Positions 1 to 5,085 of a stretch of 5,948 nt of DNA are shown piece by piece. The translations under genes and the position numbers were made by a program. The number at the start of each line of letters is the position of its first letter. Positions within the stretch are counted from its first letter, which is position 1. Under the pieces are notes generated by a model. The model saw only the letters and a list, made by a program, of their open reading frames with translations, ran no database searches and was not told where the DNA came from. The stretch spans positions 1 to 5,948 of the forward strand of contig JAGVIO010000128.1 in the NCBI GenBank assembly GCA_020056025.1. Reading direction: 5' to 3'. The DNA comes from an archaeon. GTDB lineage: Archaea > Nanobdellota > Nanobdellia > Woesearchaeales > WJKL01.

Positions 1-1
1 A

Positions 2-94
2 GATGAACGTGTATTAAATTTTATAAAAGATTATAAGAATTTAGTCTTTATCAGGTCTCCAAAAGGATATGATATTTTCTCTAAAAATAATTAA
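2..94 (+). CDS. 3' end of an unidentified gene (partial)
   Basis: This is the last 30 codons of a reading frame that enters from the left edge and stops at TAA (92-94). The other two plus frames are closed by stops within the first 15 bases. The peptide reads as ordinary protein, ending in SPKGYDIFSKNN, but it is too short for a family call. The first 120 bases are only about 23% GC, against roughly 40-43% for the dnaK region. Its codons end mostly in A or T and include a CGT arginine, unlike the AGA/AGG habit of later genes. It may therefore have a different history from its neighbours. No terminator hairpin follows. It could also be chance open frame in AT-rich DNA, so confidence is moderate. 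Confidence 0.5.
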   Translation, partial: DERVLNFIKDYKNLVFIRSPKGYDIFSKNN

Positions 95-111
95 TAACCT
101 ATAATCTAAAT

Positions 112-301
112 TTACACAGGTTCTTTAATTTCAACAGTCTCATCTTCCGCACGCAGATGTTTCTGCTAAATCTGTAGGCTTTTCCAAAGCCCTGCTTTTC
201 TTGAATTTCTGGTTTTCATAAACATTTATGCGAAACATCTGCTTTTCGCGGGCTGAGCCTTTCCTGTCCTTCACAAAAACCAATGATGTGAAGTCCAACA
301 T
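112..301 (-). pseudogene. Possible small gene or frameshifted remnant (minus strand)
   Basis: Reading the minus strand from ATG at 301 gives 53 open codons to TGA at 140-142, starting MLDFTSLVFVKDRKGSARE and ending EKPTDLAETSACGR. A second minus frame, open from just after a TAG at 166-168 to TAA at 112-114, encodes QKHLRAEDETVEIKEPV, which looks like a natural acidic protein tail. One frame change near 165-170 would join them into a protein of about 60-65 residues. The codons (AGG, AAG, ATA) match the host style. Against it: no GGAGG-like ribosome site precedes the ATG, no TATA element is visible, and I recognise no family. It may be a decayed gene, a sequencing frameshift, or chance reading through a structured non-coding segment. 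Confidence 0.3.
153..242. repeat. Long-range inverted repeat (11-bp arms)
   Basis: GCAGATGTTTC (153-163) is the exact reverse complement of GAAACATCTGC (232-242). With one unpaired base, two more pairs extend it inward (GC 165-166 with GC 230-231 region), and CCGC (147-150) can pair with GCGG (248-251) outside an internal loop. Inside the 68-base spacer lies a tight hairpin, GGCTTT (177-182), loop TCC, AAAGCC (186-191). Together they could fold as one branched RNA of about 105 bases on either strand. It overlaps the possible minus-strand frame, so the pairing may be incidental to coding. No promoter or known RNA family was recognised. Confidence 0.45.
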
Positions 302-331
302 AAGATTGGAACTTTACGGAGGAAACAGAAA

Positions 332-526
332 ATGAAAAGCGTAAACCTAGCAGAAATCTATATAGGATACATCAAAAGAGAAGGGACATGGGACTTTGGA
401 ATGGATGACTTCAGGAGGCTTGGCATAAGCGGAATCTTGGCTTACTTTAGGCTGGACTGGGAAATCTTGAACAAAGAAGAGACAGAAGAGCTTGAGAAAG
501 AGCTAAAATGGATGGCTCAATTCTGA
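332..526 (+). CDS. Orphan 64-residue protein
   Basis: The function is unknown. The start is well set: a GGAGG (318-322) sits nine bases before the ATG. The product is a small soluble-looking protein with no signal peptide, membrane segment or cysteine motif. The N-terminal half carries aromatic residues (YIGYIKREGTWDF) and a short glycine-rich stretch (RRLGISGILAYFRLDW). The last 20 residues are a strongly charged predicted helix (EETEELEKELKWM), suggesting a compact alpha-helical domain or a binding partner of another protein. A small inverted repeat, TCCAA (294-298) with TTGGA (306-310), lies in its leader. It is separated from grpE by 145 bases containing a hairpin and a fresh promoter, so it is probably its own unit. 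Codon use matches the chaperone genes. Confidence 0.72.
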   Translation: MKSVNLAEIYIGYIKREGTWDFGMDDFRRLGISGILAYFRLDWEILNKEETEELEKELKWMAQF

Positions 527-539
527 AGTATATATCGGG

Positions 540-564
540 TTGCTAACTAGATCTCATTTAGCAA
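540..564. terminator. Hairpin after the 64-residue gene; possible terminator or operator
   Basis: TTGCTAA (540-546) and TTAGCAA (558-564) are perfect reverse complements around an 11-base loop that itself contains the palindrome AGATCT. It starts 13 bases after the stop of the upstream gene and ends about 25 bases before the grpE BRE. No T-tract follows, so a classical intrinsic terminator is not supported. It could mark an mRNA end or be a protein-binding site. A TATATA (529-534) just before it is another possible TATA element. Confidence 0.35.
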
Positions 565-588
565 GGATGGCCGACAAAGCCGATTAAA

Positions 589-604
589 CCGAAACCTTTA
601 TATA
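589..604 (+). promoter_or_regulatory. Archaeal BRE/TATA promoter of the grpE-dnaK unit
   Basis: The stretch CCGAAACC followed by TTTATATA (597-604) is a good match to the archaeal pattern of a purine-rich BRE directly upstream of an A/T TATA box. Transcription would start about 25 bases downstream, near 625-630, leaving a leader of some 45 bases before the grpE ATG at 672. No comparably good bacterial -35/-10 pair with 16-18-base spacing is present. This is one of the main reasons for calling the DNA archaeal. Confidence 0.72.
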
Positions 605-630
605 CAAGTATGATAATCTTACTTCAACGC

Positions 631-649
631 TGTTGAGTTAAGCTCGACA
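631..649 (+). promoter_or_regulatory. Hairpin at the predicted 5' end of the grpE mRNA
   Basis: TGTTGAG (631-637) can pair with CTCGACA (643-649) across a TTAAG loop, giving seven pairs with one G-U wobble. The left arm also overlaps a competing hairpin, CAAC (625-628) with GTTG (632-635), so the two folds exclude each other. The element lies between the predicted transcription start and the ribosome site AGGAGAT (657-663), which stays free of the stem. Position fits an operator for a heat-shock repressor or an mRNA-stabilising fold. It does not match the bacterial CIRCE element. Confidence 0.4.
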
Positions 650-671
650 GGATAAAAGGAGATACACTAAA

Positions 672-1280
672 ATGAGCAAAGAAGAGATACAAAAAGCTGC
701 TGAAAAGCAAAAACAGAGAAAAGAAATCAAGCCTGAACAAAAGCCAATACATGAACAGGCTGAAGCAAAGCATGGAGAGCATAGGGAAAAGCACGCAGCA
801 GAATCAGGGCAAGCAGAACAACCTGTAACAGAAGAGCAGAAGAAAGACCCAAAAGATCTTCTGATTGAAGAGCTGACTGACATCCTGAAAAGAGTGCAGG
901 CTGATTTTGAGAATTACAAGAAAAGGGTTGAAAAGGAAAAGAAGCAGTTCATGGAGTTTGCAAACAAAGAGCTTTTGAATGAATTACTGCCTGTGCTGGA
1001 TTCATTTCATCTTGCGCTTGCGCATGCATGCAATCCTGTTGAGTTTGCAAAAGGCATGGAATTAGTATATTCGCAGCTGTTCAGCATAATTGAATCAAGC
1101 GGAGTAAAGAAGATTGAAGCATTGGGCAAGAAGTTTGACCCTTATCTGCATGAAGTTTTGCTGCAGGAAGAGTCTGACAAGGAAGAAGGGACAATAATTG
1201 AAGAACTTCAGCCAGGGTATATCATGCATGACGTTGTTTTGAGGCATGCAAAAGTAAAGATTGCGAAGAAGAAAAAATGA
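672..1280 (+). CDS. grpE: GrpE, nucleotide exchange factor of DnaK
   Basis: GrpE is a cytosolic dimer that opens the DnaK nucleotide-binding domain to release ADP, resetting the Hsp70 cycle. The 202-residue length is typical. Residues 1-60 are a low-complexity E/K/Q-rich, presumably disordered tail. Residues about 61-100 form the long coiled-coil helix with the family core RVQADFENYKKR (74-85). Residues 101-145 fit the four-helix dimer region (LLNELLPVLDSFHLAL). The C-terminal beta domain that contacts DnaK includes KKFDPYLHEVLLQ (153-165) and PGYIMHDVVLRHAKV (181-195). The end is an unusual run of lysines. The start has AGGAGAT (657-663) eight bases upstream. It is the first gene after the promoter at 589-604 and overlaps the next gene by four bases (ATGA). 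The family call is firm; archaeal copies are held to be acquired from bacteria. Confidence 0.96.
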   Translation: MSKEEIQKAAEKQKQRKEIKPEQKPIHEQAEAKHGEHREKHAAESGQAEQPVTEEQKKDPKDLLIEELTDILKRVQADFENYKKRVEKEKKQFMEFANKELLNELLPVLDSFHLALAHACNPVEFAKGMELVYSQLFSIIESSGVKKIEALGKKFDPYLHEVLLQEESDKEEGTIIEELQPGYIMHDVVLRHAKVKIAKKKK

Positions 1281-1444
1281 ATGAAGAATATATTTGCAGG
1301 ATAAGGAATTACGGCCCAATAACAGGCTGGGAAAAAGTGCCAAAGGTGATAGCTGAAGCAGACGAGGATATCAGGTTCGGAGACAATGTACTAAGAAGAT
1401 TGGGAAGATATTATGCAAATCACAAAATCGACAAAAGCAAATAA
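1277..1444 (+). CDS. Orphan 55-residue protein inside the chaperone operon
   Basis: The ATG overlaps the grpE stop in an ATGA arrangement, a usual sign of translational coupling, and the frame runs 55 codons to TAA at 1442-1444. Its end overlaps the next gene by 32 bases. The product begins MNEEYICRIRNYGPITGW and contains an acidic patch (AEADEDI), then a basic helix-like stretch (VLRRLGRYYANHK). It has one cysteine, no membrane segment and no motif I can name. Evidence that it is real: it fills an otherwise empty 132-base gap exactly, uses the host's codons (AGG, AGA, ATA), and has a balanced protein-like composition. It lacks its own ribosome site, consistent with coupling to grpE. Function unknown; the setting suggests co-expression with DnaK/GrpE. 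Confidence 0.72.
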   Translation: MNEEYICRIRNYGPITGWEKVPKVIAEADEDIRFGDNVLRRLGRYYANHKIDKSK

Positions 1445-1922
1445 GATAATTGAGCTTAGCGGTGAATGCAAGCAATGCGGAAAATGCTGCCAATTTGGAA
1501 GCGGCTATCTTTTGAAAGAAGACATTGAAAGGATAGCAAAGCATTTCAATATTTCAGATGAAGAATTCACAAAAAAATATCTTGATGAAGCAACTGTCTT
1601 CAACACAGCTTTACACAAGCCAAAGCAGAGCAAGAATGGAAAAGCATTCGGGCCATGCGTGTTTATAAAAGATGGGAAATGCTCTATCCACAGCGTAAAG
1701 CCATTGCACTGCAAAATATCAACATGCAATGAACATGGCGAGGATATTTCAGTATGGTTCCATCTGAACAATTTTGTGAATGAGAATGATCCTGAGTCAG
1801 TAAGGCAGTGGAAAGTCTACCTGGAATCATGGGGAAAGAATATTCCAGGCGGAAAACTGGATGAATTGGTCAAAGACAAAAATATATTAAACAAAATAAT
1901 AAAATATGAAATACTAAGGTGA
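1413..1922 (+). CDS. YkgJ-type cysteine-cluster protein
   Basis: The 169-residue protein carries the signature of the YkgJ/UPF0153 group, thought to bind zinc or an iron-sulfur cluster through conserved cysteines; the biochemical role is not established. Cysteines are C19, C22, C25 and C26 in ECKQCGKCC, then C82 in GPCVF, C90 and C100 in the typical KCSIHSVKPLHC segment, and C105. The middle (33-68) is a helical region, LLKEDIERIAKHFNISDEEF, also seen in this group. The only ATG after an in-frame stop (1392-1394) is at 1413, so the start is inside the preceding gene. A weak GGGAAG lies shortly before it. The next gene begins six bases after its stop, and that gene's ribosome site (AAGGTGAT) overlaps this gene's end. 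A metal- or redox-related task linked to protein quality control is possible but unproven. Confidence 0.88.
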   Translation: MQITKSTKANKIIELSGECKQCGKCCQFGSGYLLKEDIERIAKHFNISDEEFTKKYLDEATVFNTALHKPKQSKNGKAFGPCVFIKDGKCSIHSVKPLHCKISTCNEHGEDISVWFHLNNFVNENDPESVRQWKVYLESWGKNIPGGKLDELVKDKNILNKIIKYEILR

Positions 1923-1928
1923 TAAAAA

Positions 1929-2294
1929 ATGGAAGAACAACAGCAGAAAAAATCAATAAACATGGGAATAGATGACGGCGAAGAGTTTTTTGCGCATGAA
2001 ACTTCAATAAACTTCAATCCAACGCAGTTTATCCTGGATTTCAGATGCATAACACCAAGGATTGACCCGAGAAGCAGCCAGGTTCCTTTTGTGCACCTGA
2101 AGCACAATCTGGTGATGGTTGATCCGTGGCATGCAAAAGAGATACTGCGTGTCCTGACGAATTCACTTGAAAATTACGAGAAGCAGTTCGGCAAGATAGA
2201 GCAGCCAAAGGCTGTAAAGAAGTTCCTTGACAAGCAGAAAAAAGCAGTGAAAGAGACAACTGAAAAGACACAGACACCAAGCTATCTTGGATGA
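1929..2294 (+). CDS. DUF3467 family protein
   Basis: The 121-residue product fits the small DUF3467 family found in bacteria and archaea, whose function is unknown. Recognisable parts are FNPTQFILDF (29-38), the region VHLKHNLVMVDPWHAKEIL (55-73), and NYEKQFGKI (82-90); members typically show a beta strand, a 'P..AK.L' helix start and a YE..FG.I end. Residues 91-121 are a lysine-rich, probably flexible tail. There is no signal peptide or membrane span. The ATG follows AAGGTGAT (1916-1923) by a short gap, and the gene lies six bases after the cysteine-cluster gene and 31 before dnaK, so it belongs to the same transcript. Its place directly before dnaK hints at a role near the chaperone, which is inference only. 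Assignment rests on motif memory, not a search. Confidence 0.8.
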   Translation: MEEQQQKKSINMGIDDGEEFFAHETSINFNPTQFILDFRCITPRIDPRSSQVPFVHLKHNLVMVDPWHAKEILRVLTNSLENYEKQFGKIEQPKAVKKFLDKQKKAVKETTEKTQTPSYLG

Positions 2295-2325
2295 GGATAT
2301 GTTATACTAATGGAGGCAAATCAAA

Positions 2326-4218
2326 ATGGCAAAAATAAACAAGACAATCGGTATTGACCTTGGAACTACTTTTTCAGCAGTTGCTGTGATGGAGGCTGGA
2401 AAAGCAGAGATAATACCCAATTCAGAAGGAGACAGGATCACTCCGTCTGTTGTGACAATTAAGGCAGGAGACATACTTGTAGGGAAGACAGCACGAAACC
2501 AGGCAATCATGAACCCAGAGCATACTGTAAGGAGCATCAAGAGGATTATGGGAACAGATGAGAAAGTGACAATCGAAGGAAAAGAATACACTCCTCAGGA
2601 GATATCTGCAATGATACTTCAGAAGCTGAAGAGAGATGCAGAATCATATCTTGGAGGGACAATAACAAATGCAGTCATAACTGTTCCTGCTTATTTCACA
2701 GATGCGCAGAGGCAGGCAACAAAAGATGCAGGAAAGATCGCAGGCCTGAATGTATTAAGGATAGTAAATGAGCCGACAGCTGCTTCGCTTGCATACGGCC
2801 TGGACAAGAAGAATGACGAGACAATACTTGTATTTGATTTCGGAGGAGGAACATTCGATGTCTCTGTACTAGAGCTTTCAGAAGGTGTTTTTGAAGTCAA
2901 GGCAACAAACGGAGACAACCATCTTGGAGGAGATGACATTGACCAGCTGCTTATGGACTGGCTTGCTGACAATTTCAGCAAGATGCATGGGATTGACTTA
3001 AGAGAAGATCCTGTTGCAATGCAGAGGCTGAAAGAAGCTGCTGAGAAAGCGAAAATTGAGCTTTCTGCTGCGCAGACAGTAAACATCAATCTTCCTTTTA
3101 TCTCGCAGACAAAGACAGGGCCAAAGCATATCAATGAGACTCTGACAAGAGCGAAGTTCGAGAAGATGATTGAAGGCATACTTGAGAGGCTGAGAGTGCC
3201 TACTGAAAAAGCTCTGAAAGATTCCAAATTATCTCTGTCTGAAATTGACGAGATAATCCTTGTAGGAGGCTCAACAAGAACACCTGCTGTACAGAAATTA
3301 GTCAAAGACCTTATGGGAAAAGAGCCTAACAAATCTGTAAATCCAGATGAGGCTGTTGCATTGGGAGCAGCTATACAGGCAGGAGTGCTTGGAGGAGAAG
3401 TCAAGGATGTGCTGCTGCTGGATGTAACTCCATTATCTCTTGGTATAGAGACATTGGGCGGCGTATTCACAAGGATAATAGAGAGGAACACAACAATCCC
3501 TACAAAGAAATCCCAGATATTCTCAACAGCATCAGACAACCAGCCTGCTGTCACGATAAGGATTGGACAAGGAGAAAGAAGCATGTTCAATGACAACAAA
3601 TTATTAGGGCAGTTTGACCTTGTGGGAATACCGCCTGCTCCAAGAGGAATTCCACAGATAGAAGTCACTTTTGACATTGACGCAAACGGAATCGCAAATG
3701 TCTCTGCAAAAGATATAGGCACAGGAAAGACGCAGAAGATAACAGTCACTGGCGCGCAAAGGCTTGATGAGAAAGACCTTGACAGGATGAAGAAAGAAGC
3801 AGAGGCAAATGCAGAAGATGACAAGAAAAAGAAAGAAGAAGTTGAGACAATAAATCAGGCAGACACTCTGATATATACTGCTGAAAAGACACTTGAAGAG
3901 ATGAAAGGAAAAGCAGATGACAAGAAGCTTGATGAAGTCAGGAAGCTTGTTGACGAGCTGAAAAAGCTTATGGAAGAGAAAGAAAGGGATGTTGCTGCAA
4001 TAAAGAAAAAGCTTGACGACATCGAGAAGAAGATGCAGGCTGCTGCAACAGAGATGTACCAGAAAGCTTCTGAAGAGTATCAGAAAACCAACAAGGGAGC
4101 TGGAAATAACAGTAAAGCAGGCTCTGCAAAAGCAGGAAAGAAAGGCAAAGAATCAGGCGATGAAGGCAATGATGACAATGTAGTTGATGCTGAATTCGAG
4201 GAAAAAGATGACAAATAA
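2326..4218 (+). CDS. dnaK: DnaK, Hsp70 molecular chaperone
   Basis: DnaK is the cytosolic ATP-driven chaperone that binds exposed hydrophobic stretches of unfolded proteins. All parts are present in 630 residues. The ATPase domain has GIDLGTT (9-15), K72, VNEPTAA (148-153 region), FDFGGGTFD (170-178), GDNHLGGDD (196-204) and ILVGGSTRTP (311-320). The interdomain linker is DVLLLD (361-366). The substrate domain includes PQIEVTFDIDANGI (443-456) and NVSAKD (458-463). A helical lid spans about 475-585, followed by a G/K/S-rich flexible tail and a typical VVDAEFEE end. The segment after IKRIMG (71-76) goes straight to the IEGKEYTPQEISA region, so the insert of Gram-negative DnaK is missing. The threonine of GDTHLGG in E. 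coli is N198 here, as in Gram-positive copies. GGAGG (2312-2316) is nine bases before the ATG. No dnaJ follows. Confidence 0.98.
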   Translation: MAKINKTIGIDLGTTFSAVAVMEAGKAEIIPNSEGDRITPSVVTIKAGDILVGKTARNQAIMNPEHTVRSIKRIMGTDEKVTIEGKEYTPQEISAMILQKLKRDAESYLGGTITNAVITVPAYFTDAQRQATKDAGKIAGLNVLRIVNEPTAASLAYGLDKKNDETILVFDFGGGTFDVSVLELSEGVFEVKATNGDNHLGGDDIDQLLMDWLADNFSKMHGIDLREDPVAMQRLKEAAEKAKIELSAAQTVNINLPFISQTKTGPKHINETLTRAKFEKMIEGILERLRVPTEKALKDSKLSLSEIDEIILVGGSTRTPAVQKLVKDLMGKEPNKSVNPDEAVALGAAIQAGVLGGEVKDVLLLDVTPLSLGIETLGGVFTRIIERNTTIPTKKSQIFSTASDNQPAVTIRIGQGERSMFNDNKLLGQFDLVGIPPAPRGIPQIEVTFDIDANGIANVSAKDIGTGKTQKITVTGAQRLDEKDLDRMKKEAEANAEDDKKKKEEVETINQADTLIYTAEKTLEEMKGKADDKKLDEVRKLVDELKKLMEEKERDVAAIKKKLDDIEKKMQAAATEMYQKASEEYQKTNKGAGNNSKAGSAKAGKKGKESGDEGNDDNVVDAEFEEKDDK

Positions 4219-4232
4219 GAAAGGTTTTTAAC
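4219..4232 (+). promoter_or_regulatory. Possible BRE/TATA promoter for the downstream genes
   Basis: GAAAGG followed by TTTTTAAC has the shape of an archaeal BRE plus TATA box and resembles the stronger grpE promoter (GAAACC then TTTATATA). A start about 25 bases on, near 4250-4255, would give a very short leader with the ribosome site GAGGTG (4255-4260) just inside it. It overlaps the terminator hairpin base for base, so the same bases may end one transcript and start the next. Confidence 0.45.
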
Positions 4233-4239
4233 CTTTTTT
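4220..4239 (+). terminator. Hairpin plus T-run after dnaK
   Basis: AAAGGTT (4220-4226) pairs perfectly with AACCTTT (4230-4236) across a TTT loop, and is followed by TTT, an A and a further T-rich stretch. It begins two bases after the dnaK stop. T-rich tracts are the main termination signal in archaea, with or without a hairpin. This fits the end of the grpE-dnaK transcript, although the low GC makes the stem weak. Confidence 0.6.
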
Positions 4240-4265
4240 ATTTAATTTTAGATAGAGGTGCTGAG

Positions 4266-4640
4266 ATGGCTGAGATTGCAGAACAAAAAAAAGTTGCTGT
4301 TGAAAGAGCATATGCAATGATGAGCCTGTTTGAGAAAACATTTTTCAAGAGCAGGCTTGAGGAAAGCAAAAGATACCTTGCTGCTCTTCAGGGAATAATT
4401 GAAGAGCATAATCTTCAGGATTATGATTTCAGATTAAGCGAGTATAATTTCTTCAAGATTATATTTGGCTTGTTCAAGCAGATATTTGGCTGGTCTTATC
4501 CTTATGTTGTGAAGATTGCGCCTTACAAAAACAAATCAGGAAGGAATATAATCAAGATATACCAGGAATGCCTGAAATATCCTTCAAAAGGGCTAAAGCC
4601 TTCGCAGATGCTGGTTGCTGTAATTGACCAAAATCCCTGA
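4266..4640 (+). CDS. Unknown 124-residue protein
   Basis: I do not recognise this protein. Residues 1-50 look like two charged helices (EQKKVAVERAYAMMSLFEK, then RLEESKRYLAALQGIIEEH). Residues 62-84 are rich in Phe, Ile, Trp and Tyr (FFKIIFGLFKQIFGWSYPY); the lysines at regular spacing make an amphipathic or membrane-surface helix more likely than a full transmembrane span. The C-terminal third (KNKSGRNIIKIYQECLKYP) is basic and may form a small mixed domain. GAGGTG (4255-4260) is five bases before the ATG, so the start is secure. It is the first gene after the terminator/promoter element and ends four bases before the Nudix ATG, suggesting a shared transcript. Codon use matches its neighbours. 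Confidence 0.82.
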   Translation: MAEIAEQKKVAVERAYAMMSLFEKTFFKSRLEESKRYLAALQGIIEEHNLQDYDFRLSEYNFFKIIFGLFKQIFGWSYPYVVKIAPYKNKSGRNIIKIYQECLKYPSKGLKPSQMLVAVIDQNP

Positions 4641-4644
4641 TAAC

Positions 4645-5073
4645 ATGACAAAAATAATCAGGACAGCTGTCGGAATTCTTTATCATGATGATGAATTTCT
4701 GATACTTAAGAAGCAAGGCAACTGGACAGGCTGGCAGTTTGTCCAGGGCGCAATGGAAAAAGGAGAAACTCCTGAGAAGGCTGTTGTGCGGGAGATTGAA
4801 GAAGAGACAGGGCTGAAAGAGCTTGAAGTTGTAAAAAAACTTGACTTGAAGGCAGATTATTGGTTTATGTGGGAAGGAGAAAAGGTGCACAAATTCCTGA
4901 CTTTTTTGCTTGTCAATGCAAAGAAGAAATCTGCCATAAAACTAAGCAGAGAGCATTCTGACCATAAATGGTGCAGTTATGAAGAAGCTCTCAGAGAAAT
5001 AAAGTATGACAAAAAAGAATTTGAAAAGGCTTATATAGAACTGCAGAAGATTAAATCAATGCAGAAACTTTAA
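4645..5073 (+). CDS. Nudix hydrolase
   Basis: Nudix enzymes cleave a nucleoside diphosphate linked to another group, using Mg2+ held by the Nudix-box glutamates. The full box is present: with the ATG at 4645, G35, E41, R49, E50, E53, E54, G56 fit GX5EX7REUXEEXGU (GAMEKGETPEKAVVREIEEE, then TGL). The preceding WTGWQFVQGAMEKGE resembles Ap4A/RNA-pyrophosphohydrolase-like members, but the substrate cannot be set from sequence alone. The 142-residue length suits a single-domain enzyme. I chose ATG 4645, four bases after the upstream stop. A TTG at 4624 would add seven residues and overlap the upstream gene, without a ribosome site. No clear Shine-Dalgarno precedes 4645 either, so translation is probably coupled to the gene before. 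The HAD gene follows after 12 bases. Confidence 0.92.
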   Translation: MTKIIRTAVGILYHDDEFLILKKQGNWTGWQFVQGAMEKGETPEKAVVREIEEETGLKELEVVKKLDLKADYWFMWEGEKVHKFLTFLLVNAKKKSAIKLSREHSDHKWCSYEEALREIKYDKKEFEKAYIELQKIKSMQKL

Positions 5074-5085
5074 GATGATATCAAG

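Noticed and set aside
281..289. C-box-like ATGATGT suggesting a C/D box guide RNA
   Set aside because: No D box (CTGA) follows at a suitable distance and no C'/D' pair is visible.
540..564. CIRCE heat-shock element upstream of grpE
   Set aside because: CIRCE is TTAGCACTC-N9-GAGTGCTAA. Here the arms run GCTAA then TTAGC, the reverse order, and lack the ACTC/GAGT part.
527..600. tRNA or small cloverleaf RNA
   Set aside because: Stems at 540-564 and 569-580 exist, but there is no T-loop sequence, no acceptor stem and no proper anticodon arm.
590..620. Bacterial -35/-10 promoter (TATGAT or GATAAT near 610-618)
   Set aside because: No -35-like hexamer stands at 16-18 bases upstream, while the BRE/TATA match is better and agrees with codon style.
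2691..3824. 377-codon open frame on the minus strand inside dnaK
   Set aside because: It is antisense to a certain dnaK, Ser/Pro/Ile-rich with no family signature. Long antisense frames in Hsp70 genes are a known by-product of their codon bias.
4408..4424. ATAATC/GATTAT inverted repeat inside the 124-residue gene
   Set aside because: Six-base arms in coding AT-rich DNA are expected by chance and lie far from any gene boundary.
4624..4644. TTG start for the Nudix gene
   Set aside because: It lacks a ribosome site and overlaps the upstream gene, and the extra seven residues add nothing to the Nudix fold. ATG 4645 lies four bases after the upstream stop.
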